Below are positions 16,860 to 24,311 of a stretch of 39,886 nucleotides of DNA, piece by piece. The stretch is from an uncultured Flavobacterium sp. (GTDB lineage: Bacteria > Bacteroidota > Bacteroidia > Flavobacteriales > Flavobacteriaceae), in assembly GCF_946479975.1 (NCBI RefSeq), contig NZ_CAMLIX010000016.1, positions 1 to 39,886 of the forward strand, in the 5' to 3' direction. The notes beneath the pieces are model-generated. The model did not search any database. It saw only the letters and a list, made by a program, of their open reading frames with translations, and was not told the origin of the DNA. The translations under genes were made by a program, and so were the position numbers. Numbering within the stretch: the first letter of the stretch is position 1; every line of letters begins with the position of its first letter.

Positions 16860-18209
16860 TTAATATCCTGGATTTTGTTCTAATTTTCCACGTGCAATCG
16901 TAATTTCATTTTGTGGTATTGGATAGGCTGTCCTGAAAGCAGGAATATTTAGGATTGACGTTGCTTTGCCTAATCTAACGAGCGTAAACCACTGGTGTCC
17001 TTCAAAACCTAATTCCCTTTTATTTTCTTCAATCAAAACACTTATAAAAGCATCTAAATTTGGAATCGACGCTAAAGTGTATGGCTTGGCAGGCAAAGCT
17101 CGTTGACGCACCACATTTAAATCGGCCAAAGCCAAAGTCAAGTTTTGTGGATTCTTTTTTGCCAATGCCTCTGCACGGATCAGATAGATTTCTGAAAGTT
17201 TTATGATAATCGCATTTCCATCTATTTCACTGTCGCGGGTTCCGTACTTATCACAAAATACTTGCTTTCCCGAATCGTAATATTTATAACTTCTTGGGTC
17301 ATCGTCAGCATCCATAGCTTTAAAAAAACTGATGTAGTTAGCAGAAACCTCTGGAGGAGAAACAGATAAAAACTCCGTCAAACTGTTGCCGTCAATACCT
17401 AAAAACTGTAATTCCAATATAGCTTCAGGCGAGCCCTCAACATCATAAATATCATTAAATTTTGTATTTAATTTATACGCAGTATTGCTAATTACCTTAC
17501 TTGCATAAACTATAGCGTTGTCATAATCGCCTTGATATAAATAAACTCTTGCAAGCAGAGCTTCAGCAGCTGCCTTGGTGATAAAAAATCTATTGCTTTC
17601 ATATTTTAAAATTCCAATGGCATCTTTCAAGTCCGAAATAATCTGCTGATAAGACTGCGCAACAGTGGCTCTGGAAACTTCAGCCGCTGATTTTGAATCT
17701 AAATATTTAGTTGAAACTGGGACACCGTATTTTGAATTTGAATCTGTAAACTGTCCAAATTGACGCAAAGCATCAAAATGTCCTAATGCCCTGCAAAAAA
17801 GTGCTGTTCCTTTAGAATTATCATCTTTGAGCTGAAGCTCTTCCATTTTAAGCAAAATCAAATTACTGGCATTTACAAGTGAATAATCATTTACCCAATT
17901 GTTTTGAATATAAGCATTGGACGGTGGCACAATTGCATTGTCCAACTGCCTAAAACGTTCCTGAAATCCAGTTGCGTCAGCATTTCCACCTGTTAATTCC
18001 TGAGCTAAAATGAATTCTCCTCCATAATAAGTACCACTTTGCAGCACGTCATATAGTCCAACAGCAGCAGCTTTTAATGAAATATTATCTGTTATTGCAG
18101 TTGCCGCTGGAATTTCATCATCTAATTTAGTGTCTAATACATCATCACATCCTAAAACTGTCAAGGCAAAAAGCATAGACAAGAATAAATATATCTTTTT
18201 ATTTTTCAT
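16860..18209 (-). CDS. SusD/RagB-family outer-membrane lipoprotein
   Basis: A 449-residue lipoprotein: lipobox 'VLGC' (Cys21) followed by the acidic DDVLDTKLDDE, as expected for a surface-exposed SusD. The body is helical with TPR-like segments and has the family's C-terminal features 'KLSEIYLIRAEALAK', 'LADLNVVRQRA' and 'ELGFEGHQWFTLVRLGKA'. SusD proteins close over the SusC barrel and bind the ligand. It starts 11 bases after the susC stop. With cyanophycinases on both sides the expected ligand is a cyanophycin fragment or beta-Asp-Arg oligomer rather than a sugar; that is inference. At 449 residues it is at the short end of the family. Confidence 0.92.
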   Translation of the reverse strand: MKNKKIYLFLSMLFALTVLGCDDVLDTKLDDEIPAATAITDNISLKAAAVGLYDVLQSGTYYGGEFILAQELTGGNADATGFQERFRQLDNAIVPPSNAYIQNNWVNDYSLVNASNLILLKMEELQLKDDNSKGTALFCRALGHFDALRQFGQFTDSNSKYGVPVSTKYLDSKSAAEVSRATVAQSYQQIISDLKDAIGILKYESNRFFITKAAAEALLARVYLYQGDYDNAIVYASKVISNTAYKLNTKFNDIYDVEGSPEAILELQFLGIDGNSLTEFLSVSPPEVSANYISFFKAMDADDDPRSYKYYDSGKQVFCDKYGTRDSEIDGNAIIIKLSEIYLIRAEALAKKNPQNLTLALADLNVVRQRALPAKPYTLASIPNLDAFISVLIEENKRELGFEGHQWFTLVRLGKATSILNIPAFRTAYPIPQNEITIARGKLEQNPGY

Positions 18210-18220
18210 AATATTAAATT

Positions 18221-21220
18221 TTAAAATGTTGTACTTAATCCTAATGTAATAGTGCGCGCCTGGCCTAAAGTTCCAAAATCTTCCCCTTGCATGCTATTCA
18301 AATCCTGCTGATTTGAAGTATTGGTCGAAACCTCAGGATCAAAACCTAAATAATCTGTTATCGTAAATAAATTTTGAGCTTGTACATAAAGTGAAAGATT
18401 AGACAGACCAATTTTCTTAATAACATTAGAAGGCAGCTTATAGGCAAGGCTTAAAGTTTTTAACCTGATATAATCACCATCTTCCAAAAACTGCGTGCTG
18501 AAGCGCTGCATTTGTCCGTCTTTAGTAGAAGGCCTTGGCACATCAGTAATTTGCCCTGGCGTTCTCCAATAATTGTCATATACTCTTTCGCTAATATTAG
18601 AATAAGGTATGCCACTTTTTGTATAACCGTAGTTATCATAAACATGGCGGCTTTGATTAAAAATTTTGTTTCCTCCTGAGAATATGAAGTTTGCTGTCAA
18701 GGTAAATCCTTTGTAGCTAAAATTATTGGTCCATCCTCCAAAATAATTTGGCAATGCGCCACCAACAATCTGTCTGTCAGAGAAATCAATAATTCCATCT
18801 TTATTAACGTCATCAAATTTTGCGTCTCCGGTTTGTGGATCCACGCCTAAAAATTTAATTAGATACAAAGTACTTACCTCCTGTCCTTCTTTAAGAATGT
18901 GATTTCTTCCTACTTCCTCGCCATCATTGATTAATTTTTTAATTTTGTTGTCCAGCAGCGTTAGATTTACTCCTGTATTCCATTTAAAATTTCCATCAAA
19001 AACAGCTGCGTTTATCCCAAATTCAAATCCTTTATTTTCTATCGCTCCAACATTTTGGTAAACAGAGTTAAAGCCAGTAAGTCCCGAAACTTTTGCCTGC
19101 AATAAAAGATCATCTGTTTGTTTGTTGAAATAGTCAGCTGTAATATTAATTCGGTTTTTAAATAATCCCAAATCCAAACCAAAATCAAGCTGTTTTGTTT
19201 TTTCCCAGCCCAAGTCCGGATTTTCCAATCGATTAGGCGCTATTCCCGGAACTCCATTATAATTAGCATTCAAAGTATAAGTTCCTCTCCAGTTTGACCC
19301 AATTTCCTGATTTCCTGTAAGTCCATAACTCGCTCTGATTTTAAAATCAGAAATAGTTTCAATTTTAAAGAATTTCTCTTTATTGATTCTCCATGCCAAT
19401 GATCCTGAAGGGAAATAACCATATTGATTGTTCTCTCCAAAACGAGAAGAACCATCAGCTCTCACTGTAAATGAGGCAATATATTTTTCATCATAAACAT
19501 AATTCGCTCTTCCGAAAAAAGACTGCAGCCCAAATTGATTTCTACCCGAAGAACTAGCGATGATCGTACTTGCTGCCGAAATGCTAGAAGTTGTGTTTGT
19601 AGCATATCCTACTCCAGATTGGTCAGAAAAACGAGTTTCATTTTCTTGTATTGTCCAACCTAAAATGGCTCCAAAATTATGTTTTTCGCCAAATTGTTTG
19701 TTATAGTTCAACGTATTCTCAACAAGCCAGTTTGTTTCTTCATAAGTCGCATAAATCCCCTCGCCTGTCTTAGATTTATTTGTACCAGAAGGAACGTAAG
19801 AATCCTCAACCAAATTGGAATACTCTAATGAAAAAGCTGTTTTAAATTTCAGGTCTGGAATAATTCTCCATTCAACATAAGCTGAACCTTGCAGACGTGT
19901 AGATTGCGAGGTATTTTTATATTCCTTGGCAATCTGCACAGGGTTTTCAAGAGGCCACCAAGTATTGTATTTGAATGGATTGGTATAATTTCCCTTATCG
20001 TCATAAATTGGTTCTGTTGGATCCCAGCCTTGTGCATTGATTACAACTCCATATTCATCATTTTCTCCAATTGTTCTTTGGTGGTCGCTTCGTGTTATAA
20101 AAAAGGTATTTCCAATTTTAAATTTTTCATTGATATTATGATCAAGATTCATACGGGCACTTAATCTCTTAAAGCCTTGACCTATCTGGATTCCTTCCTG
20201 ATTGTAATAATTCCCGCTTAGATAATAGCTTGTTTTTTCACTCCCGCCTTTAACACTAAGATCTAAATTTTGCGTTACGCCAACTCTGAAAATTTCATCA
20301 TAAATATTGGTATTGATTCCTTTTGATGTATCAATCCAGTCAAAATAATCTGAACCAAGTCCGTCAAATTCAGCAGCGGTGTTAAAAAAGCTTTTGAACT
20401 TTTCGCTGTCTACCATTTTTGGATATTTCGAAATTTGAGCAAAAGCAGTGTAATAATTTACATCCACAATACTTTTACCAGTTTTACCTCTTTTCGTAGT
20501 AATTAAGATTACTCCATTTGCGCCTCTTGATCCGTATATGGCGGCGGCGGCGGCATCCTTTAAAATTGTAAAAGAATCAATATCATTTGGGCTCAAATCT
20601 GCCAAGGGATTTACAGGTTGTATATTCGAATTCAATGCTGAATTATTTCTAGATACTACCGGAATTCCGTCGATAATATACAAAGGCTGGCTACTGGCAG
20701 AAATAGACGAAACCCCACGGATATTAACACTCACAGCACTACCCGGCGTGGCAGATGATGAACTTATATTAACCCCTGGAGTTTGTCCCTGTAGGCTGTT
20801 TTCAAAACTTGAAGAAGTTCCCTGAGGCAAATCTTTTGTTTTTATGGATTGAATACTAGAACTTACATCTTTTTTGGATTGCGTTCCGTAACCAATAATC
20901 ACTACTTCATCGAGGCTTTGGCCTTGGCCTGATGTCATAAAAACAGTGTAATTGGATTTCCCATCCAGAGTTATTTTTTGGGTCTGGTATCCTATATAAG
21001 AAAGTTCAATTGAAGTGCTATTTTCAGGTACCTGAAGTTGAAATTTTCCATCAAAGTCAGTAACTGTACTCACTTTTGAATTAGGAACAATAACATTGAC
21101 GCCAACCATTGGTATATTGGATTGCTTGTCTGTAACAGTCCCTTTTATAGTTTTTTGTGCATATGTTGAAATGCATGACAACAGCACAATAATTAGTTTT
21201 AGTTTTTTGTTTAGTTTCAT
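18221..21220 (-). CDS. SusC/RagA-type TonB receptor of the cyanophycin locus
   Basis: A 999-residue receptor: signal peptide about 1-21, carboxypeptidase-regulatory-like domain (about 23-100, 'IKGTVTDKQSNIPMVGVNVI'), TonB plug (about 105-225, 'VVIGYGTQSKKDVSSS' and 'DAAAAAIYGSRGANGVILI') and a beta-barrel ending 'ITLGLSTTF'. It pairs with the SusD gene that follows. Upstream lies a 643-base leader carrying two small conserved ORFs that recur upstream of the secreted cyanophycinase. Imports fragments released by the surface enzymes, powered by TonB. The substrate call (cyanophycin fragments) depends on the neighbours. Confidence 0.92.
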   Translation of the reverse strand: MKLNKKLKLIIVLLSCISTYAQKTIKGTVTDKQSNIPMVGVNVIVPNSKVSTVTDFDGKFQLQVPENSTSIELSYIGYQTQKITLDGKSNYTVFMTSGQGQSLDEVVIIGYGTQSKKDVSSSIQSIKTKDLPQGTSSSFENSLQGQTPGVNISSSSATPGSAVSVNIRGVSSISASSQPLYIIDGIPVVSRNNSALNSNIQPVNPLADLSPNDIDSFTILKDAAAAAIYGSRGANGVILITTKRGKTGKSIVDVNYYTAFAQISKYPKMVDSEKFKSFFNTAAEFDGLGSDYFDWIDTSKGINTNIYDEIFRVGVTQNLDLSVKGGSEKTSYYLSGNYYNQEGIQIGQGFKRLSARMNLDHNINEKFKIGNTFFITRSDHQRTIGENDEYGVVINAQGWDPTEPIYDDKGNYTNPFKYNTWWPLENPVQIAKEYKNTSQSTRLQGSAYVEWRIIPDLKFKTAFSLEYSNLVEDSYVPSGTNKSKTGEGIYATYEETNWLVENTLNYNKQFGEKHNFGAILGWTIQENETRFSDQSGVGYATNTTSSISAASTIIASSSGRNQFGLQSFFGRANYVYDEKYIASFTVRADGSSRFGENNQYGYFPSGSLAWRINKEKFFKIETISDFKIRASYGLTGNQEIGSNWRGTYTLNANYNGVPGIAPNRLENPDLGWEKTKQLDFGLDLGLFKNRINITADYFNKQTDDLLLQAKVSGLTGFNSVYQNVGAIENKGFEFGINAAVFDGNFKWNTGVNLTLLDNKIKKLINDGEEVGRNHILKEGQEVSTLYLIKFLGVDPQTGDAKFDDVNKDGIIDFSDRQIVGGALPNYFGGWTNNFSYKGFTLTANFIFSGGNKIFNQSRHVYDNYGYTKSGIPYSNISERVYDNYWRTPGQITDVPRPSTKDGQMQRFSTQFLEDGDYIRLKTLSLAYKLPSNVIKKIGLSNLSLYVQAQNLFTITDYLGFDPEVSTNTSNQQDLNSMQGEDFGTLGQARTITLGLSTTF

Positions 21221-21326
21221 TTTCTTAGTTTAAAATTTAATAAAATTGACAATAGAAATGCCTTAACGATTCATGAAAATGAAGCGTTTTGGGCATAAAA
21301 ATCTGTAAACTGAGAAGGGAAACTTT

Positions 21327-21410
21327 TTAACAATTGAATATTGGCTGCAAACCTTTTAGATAAAGTGACTTGCAATCAATACAACGGTTTAATAAATTGG
21401 TAAAATTCAT
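21327..21410 (-). CDS. Leader sORF 2 upstream of susC (27 aa, ends GLQPIFNC)
   Basis: An ATG-started ORF of 27 codons and a TAA stop, 106 bases upstream of susC. The C-terminal 18 residues, CIDCKSLYLKGLQPIFNC, are identical to those of the sORF at 23881-23964, although codons differ (AAG/AAA, CTA/TTA, CAG/CAA and the stop TAA/TGA), all silent. The first nine residues vary. The motif KSLxLxGLQPIFNC-stop also ends the upstream sORF at 21495. Silent divergence shows selection on the peptide. A C-terminally conserved, N-terminally variable leader peptide resembles arrest peptides such as TnaC or SpeFL, but no function is proven. Confidence 0.65.
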   Translation of the reverse strand: MNFTNLLNRCIDCKSLYLKGLQPIFNC

Positions 21411-21494
21411 TTGGTTTGGTTTGGTTGAGAAAATAAAAAAAATACAATAATGATATGACACACTCAAGAGCGGTGTTTAAATATCAAATTTTCT

Positions 21495-21575
21495 TCAACA
21501 ATTAAAGATAGGCTGAAGACCTCTCAAAGTAAGAGATTTTGATTTTGTGATTGTATTTGCCTTTCCTGCAATCAA
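21495..21575 (-). CDS. Leader sORF 1 upstream of susC (26 aa, TTG start, ends GLQPIFNC)
   Basis: The frame ends KSLTLRGLQPIFNC-TGA, and matches residue for residue the end of the sORF at 24053-24133 with silent changes (TTG/TTA, GGT/GGA, CAG/CAA, ATC/ATT). The frame is closed by a TAA about 45 bases upstream of the TTG and has no ATG; TTG at 21575 gives 26 residues, the same length as its partner, which also has TTG-ATT at the same place. The start is therefore likely but not certain. A TATTTTTA box (21599-21606), one base off TAnnTTTG, lies 24 bases upstream. Confidence 0.5.
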   Translation of the reverse strand: MIAGKANTITKSKSLTLRGLQPIFNC

Positions 21576-21863
21576 AATGAAATGGTGTTATTTGATGATA
21601 AAAATAGAAAAAAATTCGAACTAAAAAATAAAAACCAACCTTTTTATTAAACTTTATTTATATTTTTAGTTTTTACACTGATTTTTCTTCATAATTTTAA
21701 GATTTATATCAAATAAAACAAATACAATTTGCAAATATTCAATACCAGAAAGCCAAGTCATTTGACAAATAGCTTCCCAATATTAAAATATGCGTCTCTA
21801 GTACAAATAAAAATTGCAAAATAGATTGATCGCTATTATTTGGGAAATACTTAAAACAAAAAA

Positions 21864-23645
21864 TTATTTAGAGATTATAAATTTAGAACGTTTTACGACT
21901 TCGTCACCTCTTTTTATAGAAAGTAAATATTGACCCACTTTAAGGTCTGAAACATTTACATCTATACTATTTTGTCCCGAATTTCCCTTTGCATCGATTG
22001 TTTTTAAAAGTGAAGCATTCAAATCATAAATAGAAACTTGAATATTCTCCTTTTCTGCCAATCCAAAATCAATTTTAAGGAGATCTACCGTCGGATTTGG
22101 GTAAATTACAATTTCAGTATTAGTCTCTTCAATATTTTTACTTTCCTTAAATTTTGCAGTTCCGCCAGAAACATTCAATGTATAATCTTCTGTTTCTCCA
22201 TAATTATAATTACCGCAAGAAGATGTAATTGAATTATAGCTTACTATGATTCGCATTCGTATATTTCCATTAACTGCCGATGTCGGTATAGTGATTTGAG
22301 GCGTCAAGGTTGCACTGCTGAAAACAGAATACACTTCTTCTCCTGAATCACTGAAAACTCCGTTATTATTGAAATCTATAAATACTTTCCAGTATAATTT
22401 TCTAGTTGCACTAAATCCGGGTGTTAATGTCAAAGTAGCAGCCGTACCTTTAGAGATGGTCGTTACTTGCGAAGAAAAATCGGCATAACCTCCGTTTGAA
22501 TTGCTTAAATTACTGATACTGCCAATTGCCACTTTTTTGATCCATTCCCTGCTAGCATCACTGCCTGCAGAAGAACAATAAGTCACCTTACCACCTCCGC
22601 CACCTGACGTTCCAAGTGTTTCTGTCAAAGTTCCATTAACTAATTTAATGACGCCATAACTTGCTTTAGATCCTGAAACTGTCGCCCAATCGTTTAAATT
22701 GAGGGTAGTCGAACCTGTCGTATCTCCTTCAATTTTGATGATTTTTACTCCCTTTCCGTTATTGTTCCAAGTTAAAGCCGAGCCTGAAGTTACAGTTTCC
22801 GGCAATGAAGTGGTATCAAACTGATAAAGATAAGCATAGTTTCCTGTTGCAGGAGCAAAAACCTTAGCAATACCATTCTGGTCAATACAAACAGCCGTTT
22901 TTTCATAAACCCCGATTCCTTTAGCATTCAATCCCGCTCCTAAATCCTTCCACATTCTGGCGATAAAAGCAGTTTGCCTCCCTCTTCTATCAGGATTATT
23001 ATAATGCGTATCCGTAATTACGTTAGCCAATATCGGGTTGTTTAAAAAATCATTTGCTCCTATCGTCATATCTGCATTATAAGGATTAGCCAAAGCCTGA
23101 GCCGAGGTAACACTTGCGTTTGCGGCACTATAATAGTATTTGCCTTGAATGGCACACCCGGCGCTGGTTCCTCCAACAGGTACTTTCTTTGTATTGATAA
23201 GATAATTTATGGCATCTTCTACCGGAGTATCTTTCCAATAGGAAACGTAAGTGGCTTGATCTCCGCCAGCAATAAATAAAGCTTCGGCATTTCTAATTTT
23301 TGTGGCAATTTCTGCAATACTTGCCTTTGCTCTGGTATCTATTAGGATGGTTTCTACAGAGTTTACTGTTCCCAATCCGTAAATATAATCGTTGTAAGCT
23401 CCTGTGCCAGCAGATCTAATGACAACAAAATCTCCGCCTCCTGATTTTTGTATCATCCATCTTATGGCATCGTCATTGTCTGTGCCGCCTCCCATCAAAC
23501 ATGTACCTCCGGTGGTCGTGGTGTTGACATCTGAAGCGCTGCCGGTTATCCAGCTTGTATAAGTTTGTGAATATGTAAAATTTACTGTTAATAGAAATAA
23601 TAAAACATTCAAATGTTTTATATTGATGTGGTTAATATTTTTCAT
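21864..23645 (-). CDS. Secreted cyanophycinase with GEVED and T9SS sorting domains
   Basis: A 593-residue secreted enzyme. Signal peptide about 1-26. Peptidase S51 domain (about 45-345) with 'TCLMGGGTDNDDA' (48-60), 'FIAGGDQ' (124-130), nucleophile Ser161 in 'GGTSAGC' and His214 in 'DTHYNNPDRRGR', the arrangement of cyanophycinases. A glycine-rich linker (348-352) leads to a GEVED beta-sandwich (about 360-492, 'FIDFNNNGVFSDSGEEVYS', 'NYGETEDYTLNV') and a type A T9SS sorting domain (about 513-593, 'IYPNPTVD'). It should be exported and attached to the cell surface or released, where it cuts solid cyanophycin to beta-Asp-Arg. First gene of the locus, with a 666-base leader holding two sORFs shared with the susC leader, so the two are probably co-regulated but separately transcribed. 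Confidence 0.88.
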   Translation of the reverse strand: MKNINHINIKHLNVLLFLLTVNFTYSQTYTSWITGSASDVNTTTTGGTCLMGGGTDNDDAIRWMIQKSGGGDFVVIRSAGTGAYNDYIYGLGTVNSVETILIDTRAKASIAEIATKIRNAEALFIAGGDQATYVSYWKDTPVEDAINYLINTKKVPVGGTSAGCAIQGKYYYSAANASVTSAQALANPYNADMTIGANDFLNNPILANVITDTHYNNPDRRGRQTAFIARMWKDLGAGLNAKGIGVYEKTAVCIDQNGIAKVFAPATGNYAYLYQFDTTSLPETVTSGSALTWNNNGKGVKIIKIEGDTTGSTTLNLNDWATVSGSKASYGVIKLVNGTLTETLGTSGGGGGKVTYCSSAGSDASREWIKKVAIGSISNLSNSNGGYADFSSQVTTISKGTAATLTLTPGFSATRKLYWKVFIDFNNNGVFSDSGEEVYSVFSSATLTPQITIPTSAVNGNIRMRIIVSYNSITSSCGNYNYGETEDYTLNVSGGTAKFKESKNIEETNTEIVIYPNPTVDLLKIDFGLAEKENIQVSIYDLNASLLKTIDAKGNSGQNSIDVNVSDLKVGQYLLSIKRGDEVVKRSKFIISK

Positions 23646-23880
23646 AGTGTGTTTTTTTGTTTATTGTTAAAATTTAAAAACTTGCAATAGTCTTAAAATT
23701 GCAAATCATACTGCTGTATAATGCTTAAAAGACATTACAACACTGATTATACAATTTTAAACACTATTGAAAATTATATTTCAATCTTTTAAAATTTAAT
23801 AAATGGAATATAGCTTTTCAATCCAATTTCTTGAGTAGAAATTAAATGCTGAAAGCTGTAAACTATGAAGAAAGTTATTT

Positions 23881-23964
23881 TCAACAATTGAATATTGGTT
23901 GCAAACCTTTTAAATAAAGTGATTTGCAATCAATACAAACGAATGCTAAATTAGAATAGTTCAT
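23881..23964 (-). CDS. Leader sORF 2 upstream of secreted cyanophycinase (27 aa)
   Basis: ATG start, 27 codons, TGA stop, 235 bases before the cyanophycinase ATG. It agrees with the sORF at 21327-21410 at 22 of 27 residues, including the whole C-terminal CIDCKSLYLKGLQPIFNC. Differences in the conserved part are all silent; those in the first nine residues are mostly conservative (F/Y, T/S). The CxxC pair and terminal Cys could bind metal, but an in-cis leader function fits the position better. Confidence 0.65.
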   Translation of the reverse strand: MNYSNLAFVCIDCKSLYLKGLQPIFNC

Positions 23965-24052
23965 TTTTTTGTGATTAAGAAAATTAAAATAAAACAACTA
24001 AATGGCAAATGAGAAACTTTATGAAGAAGGCAAAGTTTCATTCCAATTTTCT

Positions 24053-24133
24053 TCAACAATTAAAAATAGGTTGAAGTCCTCTTAAAGTAAGAGATTTAGT
24101 TTTTAAAATTTTATCTATTTTCCTAGAAATCAA
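24053..24133 (-). CDS. Leader sORF 1 upstream of secreted cyanophycinase (26 aa, TTG start)
   Basis: Frame ends KSLTLRGLQPIFNC-TGA as in the sORF at 21495-21575; N-terminal half is different and lysine-rich. TTG at 24133 (context TTTTGATT, same as its partner) gives 26 residues; there is no in-frame ATG. Its stop is 88 bases upstream of sORF 2. A perfect -7 box (TACTTTTG, 24154-24161) lies 20 bases upstream, so both sORFs would be on the leader mRNA. Confidence 0.5.
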   Translation of the reverse strand: MISRKIDKILKTKSLTLRGLQPIFNC

Positions 24134-24153
24134 AACTGTAGCTTTTATTTTAT

Positions 24154-24161
24154 CAAAAGTA
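24154..24161 (-). promoter_or_regulatory. Candidate -7 box for the cyanophycinase leader transcript
   Basis: Minus-strand TACTTTTG matches TAnnTTTG. It sits just upstream of sORF 1, giving a leader of roughly 500 bases. ATTG (24177-24180) is only 15 bases upstream, closer than the usual -33 spacing. The susC leader has a weaker box, TATTTTTA, in the corresponding place (21599-21606). Confidence 0.3.
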
Positions 24162-24311
24162 TGAAAAAAAATGATTCAATAAAATAAAACTTACGGTTTC
24201 ATTATATTTAATTCATCAATTATTCTTTTTACCTGAATATAATTCACACAAAACGAAATTTTATTGCGTATTCAAAAACATCTATTCAAAAAAAACAAAG
24301 TTTTCCGAAAA

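Noticed and set aside
21345..24093. Classical riboswitch in the two leaders, based on hairpins with G-U exchanges
   Set aside because: The apparent compensatory changes all fall on silent codon positions of the sORFs, so peptide coding explains them without invoking an aptamer. Kept only as a secondary possibility.
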